Below are positions 7,493 through 13,934 of a stretch of 22,018 nucleotides of DNA, one piece after another; within the stretch, counting starts at the first letter, position 1, and each line of letters starts with the position of its first letter. The translations under genes and the position numbers were made by a program. The DNA is from JBGPYB01 sp041493035. Lineage in GTDB: Bacteria > Acidobacteriota > Vicinamibacteria > Fen-336. Below the pieces are notes generated by a model. That model saw only the letters and a program-made list of their open reading frames with translations, did not search any database and was not told the DNA's origin. The stretch spans positions 1 to 22,018 of the forward strand of contig JBGPYB010000074.1 in NCBI GenBank assembly GCA_041493035.1. The letters run 5' to 3'.

Positions 7493-7906
7493 GTGCACGA
7501 GGCGTCGATCGTCGAAGAGCTGATCGCTCTTGCCCGGAGTCACGCCCCCGCGGGGTCCAGGGTGCTGTCGCTGCAAGTGACGGTAGGCCTGCTGACGGGG
7601 GTCAGCCCCGACGCCATGCGCTTCTATTTCGAGGCGCTTCGGAGTGACACTCTCGGGCCGCAGGCCGAGCTGGAGGTGCGCCTGGCGCCGCTCCGGGGCC
7701 ACTGCTCGGCCTGTCAGCGCCCCTTCGTGTCGGAGGAAGCGATCTGGACGTGTCCTGCCTGTGACGAGCCGTTCCTGTCCCTCGAGAACGGCGACGAGCT
7801 GGATCTCGCGAGCCTGGTGGTGGATGATGGCGAACCTGATCACGATCGAACAGAAGATCCTCAAGAAGAACGCCGACATCGCCCTGGAGAACCGGCGGGA
7901 GCTTGA
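7493..7906 (+). CDS. hypA: Hydrogenase nickel incorporation protein HypA, C-terminally extended
   Basis: HypA delivers nickel to the [NiFe] hydrogenase large subunit together with HypB. The conserved N-terminus MHE (H2 is the nickel ligand) and a zinc site C71-x2-C74...C87-x2-C90 are present. The start is GTG, supported by GGAGGAGG at 7479-7486 and by the MHEASIVEELI match. HypA normally ends at about residue 113-118. Here the frame runs to 137, and the last 25-27 residues (charged, low complexity) overlap the beginning of hypB by about 80 bp. The extension is read out of phase with hypB and may be functionally neutral. It is first in a two-gene operon with hypB, divergent from the regulatory operon. 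Confidence 0.95.
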   Translation: MHEASIVEELIALARSHAPAGSRVLSLQVTVGLLTGVSPDAMRFYFEALRSDTLGPQAELEVRLAPLRGHCSACQRPFVSEEAIWTCPACDEPFLSLENGDELDLASLVVDDGEPDHDRTEDPQEERRHRPGEPAGA

Positions 7907-8519
7907 CCGCCACGGCGTCCTCGCCGTGGGCCTCGTCAGCGCGCCCGGCTCGGGGAAGACGAGCCTCCTCGAGCGGACCCTCAGCGCTCTGCGCGCCGAC
8001 CTCCGCCTGGCGGTGATCGAGGGAGACGTGCAGACCGACCGCGACGCGCGCCGCATCGACGCTTTGGGCGTGCCGGCGGTACAGATCGTCACCAACGGCA
8101 CCTGCCACCTCGAGGCGCGAATGGTCCAGGAGGCCCTCGGGAAGGTGCCCCTGGCGGGGCTCGACATTCTCTTCGTCGAGAACGTGGGGAACCTGGTCTG
8201 CCCGGCCTCCTACGATCTGGGGGAGCACCTCCGCGTCGTCCTCACGAGCACCACCGAAGGCGAGGACAAGCCCCTCAAGTACCCGGCGATGTTCCGCCGC
8301 GCGCAGGCCCTGGTGATCAACAAGACCGACCTTCTGCCACACCTCGACTACGACATGGCCGAGGCCAAGCGCTTCGCCCTCGAAGTGAACCCGAACCTCG
8401 TGGTCTTCGAGACGTCGTGCCGCACCGGGGAAGGGCTGGAGGCCTGGACCACGTACCTCGGGGATCGGCTTCGCGAACGGCGCTTGGGTGTGAGCTCGGA
8501 TCGGGTTCTCCACCCGTGA
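7827..8519 (+). CDS. hypB: Hydrogenase nickel incorporation GTPase HypB
   Basis: A 230-residue SIMIBI-class GTPase for nickel insertion into the hydrogenase. Visible motifs are the P-loop SAPGSGKTS (38-46), metal-site C93-H94 (GTCHLEA), C125 in ENVGNLVCP and the base-specificity motif NKTD (165-168). The N-terminal His-rich nickel store of some HypBs is absent. Two ATGs in tandem (7824 and 7827) are possible starts; the downstream one gives MANLITIEQKIL. The start lies inside hypA. The last ten residues (GVSSDRVLHP) follow a segment (8411..8483) that recurs at 11433..11505, so the present C-terminus appears to have been changed by an insertion. The core enzyme is intact. Confidence 0.96.
   Translation: MANLITIEQKILKKNADIALENRRELDRHGVLAVGLVSAPGSGKTSLLERTLSALRADLRLAVIEGDVQTDRDARRIDALGVPAVQIVTNGTCHLEARMVQEALGKVPLAGLDILFVENVGNLVCPASYDLGEHLRVVLTSTTEGEDKPLKYPAMFRRAQALVINKTDLLPHLDYDMAEAKRFALEVNPNLVVFETSCRTGEGLEAWTTYLGDRLRERRLGVSSDRVLHP
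8411..8483 (+). repeat. Left copy of hypB 3'-end direct repeat
   Basis: 73 bp encoding HypB residues about 195-219. It aligns without gaps to 11433..11505 with 66 of 73 identical bases by my count, in the same orientation and the same codon phase. The two copies flank the Ser/Thr kinase segment. Confidence 0.85.
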
Positions 8520-8649
8520 GACGGCCTTCGGAGAATTCCAAGTACCAGTAGTAGTGGTCCCGGCTCTCGTGGTTGACGTCCGCGATGCAGCAAAACGGAT
8601 TCTCGTCGATGCCCTGATCGCGAACGGGCGGCCATGGCCTCACGGGCAT
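8517..8649 (-). pseudogene. 5' part of a cut small gene
   Basis: An ATG at 8649 lies 6 bp after the kinase stop and opens a frame reading MPVRPWPPVRDQGIDENPFC, then a stretch with ADVNHESRDH and YYWYLEFSEGRL. The rich mix of Tyr, Trp, Asn and His is unlike the Arg/Pro/Ala-rich shadow frames nearby, so it looks like real coding sequence. Past about 8517 the frame continues only as antisense of hypB, down to a stop at 8317. I read it as the first 40-45 codons of a gene once co-transcribed with the kinase and cut by the junction with hypB. I do not recognise the family. A genuine 110-residue protein ending at 8317 is possible but less likely. Confidence 0.4.
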
Positions 8650-8654
8650 TGCGT

Positions 8655-11219
8655 TCACTTCAGCCCGTCGACGAGGTAGAGGTCGCCGATGTTGATGTCG
8701 AACGAGCAAACGTACGCCTTCCCGTCGGGGGTCACGCTGACGACGGGCGAGGTGGCGCCGGCAGGGTCTCGAGCCCCCAGCTCCCACAACAGCGTCCGGC
8801 GCCCGCTGGCCAGCTCGACGCGAAACACCTGTGTCGTGATGGGCTGGACCCGGGCGACGTAGATCGAGGACCCGTTCGTGCTCCAACGAATCGGCCAGTC
8901 CTCCGACTCCAGACCGGCGCACTTGCGGGGCTCGCCTCCCTCGATGGGAACCAGCACGAATCCGTTGGGCCCCCTGGCGAGGAGGGTCCGCGCGTCGGGC
9001 GACACGAGCGTCCCCCGGGTTCCAGCCGGACCGATTGCCTTCGGCTCGCCCCCGTCGAGGGGCTGTTCGTAGGAACGAACGCCGTCGGCTGATCTCGCTA
9101 CGAACACAACGCGGCGGCTGTCGGGGAACCAGCCGCCCTCGCCCTCGAGATACGTCAGCCCCTGGCCCGGCAGGGTCTTCGCTTCCCCGACGCCGGTTGG
9201 CAAGAGCACGAGCCGCGACGGTGAGGTGCGTCGAGCCAGCGCCCATTTCCCGTCAGGCGACAGCTTCAAGGCCTCGCCTTCGCCGAGGCGGACCGCCGGC
9301 GAGCCGTCGGTCTTCCGCAGGTAGACGAAGCCACCTTCGGCTGCTCCCTCCGGTTCCTCGGTGAACAGCACCAGGTCGCCGCTCTCCGAGACGTCCGCCG
9401 CCATCGACAGGCCCAGCCAGGTCAGATCGCGCTCCCGGGCGGCGCCCCGCGCCAGCGCGACCAGCTGAGTTCCTATGGTGGGGTGAGTCAAGAGAACGCG
9501 TCCGCCGCCGCCGATGTCCTGGAGATCGATCTGGCCAAGCATCCGCGACACCAGCCGTTCCTTCCCGTCGAGGGTGGCCGCGTAGAGGGCCTTGAAGTCT
9601 CCGCCCTTGCGCGCCGCCGTGAACCAGACTTCCTTTCCGTCCGGGCGCCACGCGAGGCCGAACAGGTCGACCCAGCCCTCGGACATCACTCGCTTGACGC
9701 CAGTCCGGTCTATGGCCACCACCGAGCCAGCGCTCAGGTGCATGGCCCCGACCGCATGCTCGAGGAAGGCCAGCCAATCGCCTCGCGGCGAAACCCTCAG
9801 GTGGCTGACCTGGCCCTTCGTCTCGTAAAGGACTTTGCCCACCGGGAACTCGACGGCCTCCGCGTCCCCGACTCGATGGACGACGGCCAGCTCGGAGCCG
9901 TCGGGCGACCAGTCGGCCCATTCGACCCCAGCGAGGACCTCGCGCGGCGCGCCTCCTGCAAGCGGCACGCGGGCCAGAGTCGCCGTGCCGGCGTACGCAG
10001 GACCGAGCGCGCCAAGGCCCACGGCGAGCTCGCTCGTGGACGAGATCGCGTAGAGAATCGCGCCGGGCAGGCCCAGGGGACGCGACTCGCGGCTGTCGAG
10101 CCGCGTCGTGAGCACCTCGCTCGGCTCGCCGCGCCAGGCCGCGTTGTAGACGATCGTGTTGCCGTCGGGCGCGAAGCGCGCCGCACCCGGGGTCCCGCGG
10201 TCGAACGTCAACCGGCGGTAGGTCGGCGACTCGGCCGGCTGTGTCCTTCGCAGCGTTCGCTCGCCCAGCGCGCCGAGCGCGAGGGCAGCGACGAGCAACG
10301 CGCCCAGGCCGAAGGCGCGCTTCCAACGGACCGCGCGCAGCGGCGCAAGCGAGGTCGTCGTTCCGGAAGACGCCGTCACGGCCTGAAGGTCGAAGGCCAC
10401 ATCGTGCACGGAGTGGAAACGCTGCTCCGGGCGCTTCTCGAGGCAGTGACGGATGATCCGCTCCAGCGCCGGCGGCAGGTTGCGGTTCGTCTCCAGCAGG
10501 TCGGGAGGATCGTCCTTGAGGATCGCGTGCATCGTCTCGGCAGCGGAGTCCCCTTTGAAGGCGCGATGGCCCGAAAGCATTTCGTACAGGACCGCGCCGA
10601 ACGAGAACACGTCCGAACGCTGGTCGGCGGGGAGGCCGCGGACCTGCTCCGGCGACATGTAGCCGACGGTTCCGAGGACGGTCCCCGGTTCGGTGTGTCG
10701 AGAAAGCGTCGGAGAGCTCGTGTCATCGGCTTGGAGAACAATCGTCTGCCGCGCGAGGCCGAAGTCCAGGATCTTGACGCGGCCGTCGTTCGTCACGAAC
10801 AGGTTCTCGGGCTTCAGGTCCCGATGGACGATCCCCTTCTCGTGGGCCGCCCCGAGGCCATCGGCGATCTGGACTGCGTACTCCACAGCCCTGCGGACGG
10901 GGAGCGGACCTCCCACGAGCCGGTCCCGCAACGTCTCACCCTCGAGCAGCTCCGTTACTGCGTATGCGATGCCGTCCGCCGAGCCGAAGTCGAAGATCGC
11001 GAGGATGGCCGGGTGGGAAAGAGCCGCGACGGCCTTGGCCTCGCGCTCGAAGCGGGCGAGAGCAACGGGATCGCCCGACAGGTGCGCGGGGAGGACCTTG
11101 ACGGCGACGTGGCGGTCGAGCTTCGTATCGGTCGCTCGGTACACCTCACCCATCCCGCCGGCGCCAAGCGGCCCGACGATTTCGTAGGCTCCGAACCGAA
11201 CGCCGGGACTCAATGCCAT
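8655..11219 (-). CDS. Membrane Ser/Thr protein kinase with C-terminal beta-propeller
   Basis: An 854-residue eukaryotic-type (PknB/Hanks) kinase. The kinase domain (12-280) has the Gly loop GAGGMGEVY (19-27), K41, HRDLKPEN (132-139), DFG (152-154) and an APE-equivalent SPE (189-191), so it should be active. A single membrane helix (about 302-319) is followed by about 530 residues with repeated FAPDGNTIVY, WSPDGSELAV, WRPDGKEVWF, LSPDGKWALA and VTPDGKAYVC units. That is the TolB/PD40 pattern, so an extracytoplasmic beta-propeller is likely. This layout is a hallmark of Acidobacteriota genomes. It has no obvious tie to hydrogenase biology, sits between two copies of the hypB 3' end and interrupts an otherwise coherent cluster. 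It was probably acquired or rearranged into place. Confidence 0.93.
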   Translation of the reverse strand: MALSPGVRFGAYEIVGPLGAGGMGEVYRATDTKLDRHVAVKVLPAHLSGDPVALARFEREAKAVAALSHPAILAIFDFGSADGIAYAVTELLEGETLRDRLVGGPLPVRRAVEYAVQIADGLGAAHEKGIVHRDLKPENLFVTNDGRVKILDFGLARQTIVLQADDTSSPTLSRHTEPGTVLGTVGYMSPEQVRGLPADQRSDVFSFGAVLYEMLSGHRAFKGDSAAETMHAILKDDPPDLLETNRNLPPALERIIRHCLEKRPEQRFHSVHDVAFDLQAVTASSGTTTSLAPLRAVRWKRAFGLGALLVAALALGALGERTLRRTQPAESPTYRRLTFDRGTPGAARFAPDGNTIVYNAAWRGEPSEVLTTRLDSRESRPLGLPGAILYAISSTSELAVGLGALGPAYAGTATLARVPLAGGAPREVLAGVEWADWSPDGSELAVVHRVGDAEAVEFPVGKVLYETKGQVSHLRVSPRGDWLAFLEHAVGAMHLSAGSVVAIDRTGVKRVMSEGWVDLFGLAWRPDGKEVWFTAARKGGDFKALYAATLDGKERLVSRMLGQIDLQDIGGGGRVLLTHPTIGTQLVALARGAARERDLTWLGLSMAADVSESGDLVLFTEEPEGAAEGGFVYLRKTDGSPAVRLGEGEALKLSPDGKWALARRTSPSRLVLLPTGVGEAKTLPGQGLTYLEGEGGWFPDSRRVVFVARSADGVRSYEQPLDGGEPKAIGPAGTRGTLVSPDARTLLARGPNGFVLVPIEGGEPRKCAGLESEDWPIRWSTNGSSIYVARVQPITTQVFRVELASGRRTLLWELGARDPAGATSPVVSVTPDGKAYVCSFDINIGDLYLVDGLK

Positions 11220-11231
11220 GCCTGATGCGAG

Positions 11232-11237
11232 ATTCTA
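11232..11237 (-). promoter_or_regulatory. Possible -10 element of the kinase gene
   Basis: The minus strand reads TAGAAT, 12 nt before the kinase ATG, a good -10 hexamer. No convincing -35 is visible at 16-18 bp and there is no ribosome site, so a leaderless or near-leaderless transcript is implied. The remaining stretch upstream (11238..11432) shows no gene or other signal I can support. Confidence 0.35.
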
Positions 11238-11432
11238 CGCCCGTCCACCGGGCGGCAGACGTCAGACCATAACGATGGCGGTCGGGGGGGGCTGCGATCG
11301 GATTGGAGCACGCGGGCATGCACCTCAATGGCCACGTCGCCCTGTGCCTCGCCAGCGTCTCTCACGCTGGTGGGCCCGCAGGGCCTCCAAGAGGGCAACC
11401 GGGCCTACGGGCGAGCAAAGGACCACAGGGTT

Positions 11433-11505
11433 GACGTCGTGTCGCAACGGGGAGGGCCTGGAGGCCTGGACCACGTACCTCAGGGATCGCCGTCGCGAAC
11501 GGCGC
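11433..11505 (+). repeat. Right copy of hypB 3'-end direct repeat
   Basis: 73 bp, 66 identical to 8411..8483 by my count, same strand and codon phase. It is the right boundary of the inferred insertion that contains the kinase. Confidence 0.85.
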
Positions 11506-11514
11506 GCGCGGTAG
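11433..11514 (+). pseudogene. Orphan hypB C-terminal fragment
   Basis: The frame encodes TSCRNGEGLEAWTTYLRDRR then RERRAR and a TAG at 11512-11514. It matches HypB residues 196-218 with three replacements (T to N, G to R, L to R). There is no P-loop or start region, so it is not a gene by itself. Its stop directly abuts the hypE stop (11515-11517), which suggests that the ancestral hypB ended here, convergent with hypE, before the kinase segment entered. Confidence 0.75.
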
Positions 11515-12588
11515 CTAACAGATCCGCGGAAGCTGCTCGCCGCTCGGCATGTCGACAATGCGGCTCGATCCGAGAGCGGTCTTCATGGTGACGAGGCCCT
11601 CGCGGGCCGTCGCGACCTCGCCGATGACCGCGGCGCCCTCCGTGGCCGCATGTCCGCGAAGGATGGCGACGGCCCTGTCGGCGTCTTTGGCCTCGACGAA
11701 GGCCACGAAGCGCCCCTCGTTGGCCACGTAGAGCGGGTCGAGACCCAGGATCTCGCAGGCCGCCGACACGTCCTGGCGGACAGGGATCGCCTCTTCGTCG
11801 ACGGCAAGGCGACGGTTGGCGGTCTCGGCGATCTCGACGAGCGCGGCGCCCAGGCCACCGCGGGTGAGGTCGCGGAGGCAGTGGACGGCCACGCCCGCGG
11901 CGAGGAGCGCCTGGACGGGCGCGGCCAGCGGCGCGCAGTCGCTCTCGAGACGCGTCTCGAACCCCAGGCTCTCGCGGGCCGCGAGGATGGCGATGCCATG
12001 GCGGCCGATGTCGCCGCTCAACACGATCCGGTCGCCGGGGCGGACGCCTGCCGGCGAGAGCCCGGCGCCGTGCTCGATGACACCGACGCCCGCGGTGTTG
12101 ACGAAGATCCCGTCCCCCTTGCCCTTGTCGACCACCTTGGTGTCTCCCGTCACGAGCTGCACGCCCGCGGCGTCGGCGGCCGCGCGCATGGAGGCGACGA
12201 CGCGCTCCAGGATCTCCATCTCGAGTCCTTCTTCGAGGATGAATGCCGCGCTCAGCCACAGAGGGCGCGCGCCGCACATGGCCAGGTCGTTCACGGTCCC
12301 GTTGACCGCCAGCGAGCCGATGTCGCCTCCCGGGAAGAAGAGTGGGCGCACGACGTAGGAGTCGGTGGTGAACGCGATCCGACTCGGCTCTCCCGCTTCC
12401 GCCGGCGGCAGGGACAAGACGGCGCCGTCGTGCCGGCTCGCCAGGATCGGGTTGTCGAAAGCGGGAAGGAAGACCCTCGCGATGAGCTGCTGCATGAGGC
12501 GGCCGCCGCCCCCGTGGGCCATGAGGACCCGCGGGTAGCGCCGGATCGGGGTCGGGCAGCTCGGGTCGAAGGAGCCCGGGGCTGTCAC
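11515..12588 (-). CDS. hypE: Hydrogenase maturation factor HypE
   Basis: A 357-residue PurM-like enzyme that dehydrates the HypF-derived thiocarboxamide on its C-terminal Cys to a thiocyanate, the cyanide source for the Fe(CN)2CO centre. The protein ends in PRIC, the essential C-terminal Cys. Gly-rich MAHGGGGRLM, TTDSYVV and the FFPGGDIGSLAVNGTVNDLA stretch are family hallmarks. The start is GTG, overlapping the hypD stop as GTGA (12585..12588), with GGTGGAG upstream. It is the last gene of the hydrogenase operon. Confidence 0.97.
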   Translation of the reverse strand: MTAPGSFDPSCPTPIRRYPRVLMAHGGGGRLMQQLIARVFLPAFDNPILASRHDGAVLSLPPAEAGEPSRIAFTTDSYVVRPLFFPGGDIGSLAVNGTVNDLAMCGARPLWLSAAFILEEGLEMEILERVVASMRAAADAAGVQLVTGDTKVVDKGKGDGIFVNTAGVGVIEHGAGLSPAGVRPGDRIVLSGDIGRHGIAILAARESLGFETRLESDCAPLAAPVQALLAAGVAVHCLRDLTRGGLGAALVEIAETANRRLAVDEEAIPVRQDVSAACEILGLDPLYVANEGRFVAFVEAKDADRAVAILRGHAATEGAAVIGEVATAREGLVTMKTALGSSRIVDMPSGEQLPRIC

Positions 12589-13688
12589 GGCTCCACCGTG
12601 GCGGACGTACGCCGGTACCGATAATAGGCCGCGCAGGCCCCCTCCGACGAGACCATCGGCGCGCCGAGGGGAGACTCGGGAGTACAACGCGTCCCGAAGG
12701 CAGCGCAGTCGGGGGGCTTCCGGAGGCCGCGGAGGATCTCGCCGCTCAGGCACTCCTTCGACTCCTCGGTCGACACGCTCGACACGTCGAAGCGCGACTC
12801 GGCGTCGAAGGAGGCGTAAGCCTCCGCCAGGCCGAGCCCGCTCTCGGCGATCTCGCCGATGCCGCGCCACTTCCGCGGCACCACGCGGAAGACCTCGCGG
12901 AGGAGCCGCTGCGCCGGGACGTTCCCCTCCCGGCGAACCGACCGTACGTACTGGTTCTCTACCTCGGCGCGCCCCTCTTCGAGCTGCTTCACGCAGAGGT
13001 AGACGCCCTGGAGGATGTCCACCGGCTCGAACCCCGTCACGACGATGGGGACGTGGTGGTCGCGAGCTATGGGCACGTACTCTTCGAACCCCATCACGGC
13101 GCAGACGTGCCCCGCCGCAAGGAACCCCTGCACCCGGTTTGCCGGAGACGAGAGGATGGCCCGCATGGCGGGGGGCACGAGGACATGGGACATGAGCAGC
13201 GAGAAGTTCCGGAGCCCCTCGCGACGGGCTTGATGGACGGCCATGGCGGTGGCCGGCGCCGTGGTCTCGAAGCCGACGGCGAAGAAAACGACCTCCTTGT
13301 CGGGAGAACGTCGGGCTATTGCAAGGGCGTCGATGGGCGAGTAGAGCACACGAACGTCGCCCCCCTCGGACTTGACGGTGAGAAGGTCCTTGGCGCTTCC
13401 CGGGACGCGGAGCATGTCGCCGAAGGAGCAGAGGATCGCGTCGGGGCGCGCCGCGATGGCGATGGCCTTGTCGATCAGCTCCATGGGGGTCACACAGACC
13501 GGGCACCCGGGGCCGTGGACCAGGGTCACCCCAGGGGGAAGCAGGGAATCCAGGCCGAAGCGCACGATGGCATGAGTCTGACCCCCGCAGACCTCCATCA
13601 GCGTCCAGGGGCGCGTCGTGACGCGGGCCAGGGCCTTGGCGAAGCCGTGGGCCGCGCGGGCGTCCCTGTACTCGTCGATGAACCTCAC
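12585..13688 (-). CDS. hypD: Hydrogenase maturation factor HypD
   Basis: A 367-residue iron-sulfur scaffold on which, with HypC, the Fe(CN)2CO group is assembled. Conserved motifs are MEVCGGQTHAI (C34), HGPGCPVCVTP (C62, C65), a GFETTAPATA stretch and C-terminal Cys residues for the [4Fe-4S] cluster (KECLSGEILRG, PPDCAAFGTRC). The start is GTG (MRFIDEY), overlapping the hypC stop as GTGA; GAGGGAG lies 7-8 nt upstream. The frame is open far upstream but antisense-like there. Confidence 0.97.
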   Translation of the reverse strand: MRFIDEYRDARAAHGFAKALARVTTRPWTLMEVCGGQTHAIVRFGLDSLLPPGVTLVHGPGCPVCVTPMELIDKAIAIAARPDAILCSFGDMLRVPGSAKDLLTVKSEGGDVRVLYSPIDALAIARRSPDKEVVFFAVGFETTAPATAMAVHQARREGLRNFSLLMSHVLVPPAMRAILSSPANRVQGFLAAGHVCAVMGFEEYVPIARDHHVPIVVTGFEPVDILQGVYLCVKQLEEGRAEVENQYVRSVRREGNVPAQRLLREVFRVVPRKWRGIGEIAESGLGLAEAYASFDAESRFDVSSVSTEESKECLSGEILRGLRKPPDCAAFGTRCTPESPLGAPMVSSEGACAAYYRYRRTSATVEP

Positions 13689-13930
13689 GACAGCTCCCTC
13701 TCCAGGGCGTCGATCTCCTTGAGGTACGCGAAGACCTGCCGGGCCTCTTCCTCGCCGATCTTCGAGAGGGCGAAGCCCACGTGGACGAGGACGTAGTCCC
13801 CTACGTTCGCTTCGGGAACGAACGCAAGGCTCACCTCCTTCTCGATGCCGCCGAAGTCGACCTTTCCACGACGCGAGAGCGGGTCTTCCCCCGACACTTC
13901 CAGAACGCGACCCGGCACGGCGAGGCACAT
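13685..13930 (-). CDS. hypC: Hydrogenase maturation chaperone HypC
   Basis: An 81-residue HypC/HybG family chaperone. It starts MCLAVPG, with the invariant Cys2 that holds the iron group and contacts HypD and the large-subunit precursor. GDYVLVHVGFALSKI is the conserved C-terminal half. The ribosome site GGAGAGGAG is upstream, and the gene begins 4 bp after hypF stops. Normal family length. Confidence 0.97.
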   Translation of the reverse strand: MCLAVPGRVLEVSGEDPLSRRGKVDFGGIEKEVSLAFVPEANVGDYVLVHVGFALSKIGEEEARQVFAYLKEIDALERELS

Positions 13931-13934
13931 GGAT

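Noticed and set aside
8317..8516. Continuation of the cut small frame through the antisense of hypB to a stop at 8317
   Set aside because: The composition changes to Arg/Pro/Ser-rich shadow sequence where it enters hypB, so it is unlikely to be a selected protein end.
9483..11225. A 580-codon plus-strand frame opposite the Ser/Thr kinase
   Set aside because: The kinase frame on the other strand has all catalytic motifs and propeller repeats; the plus frame shows none and has shadow-like composition.
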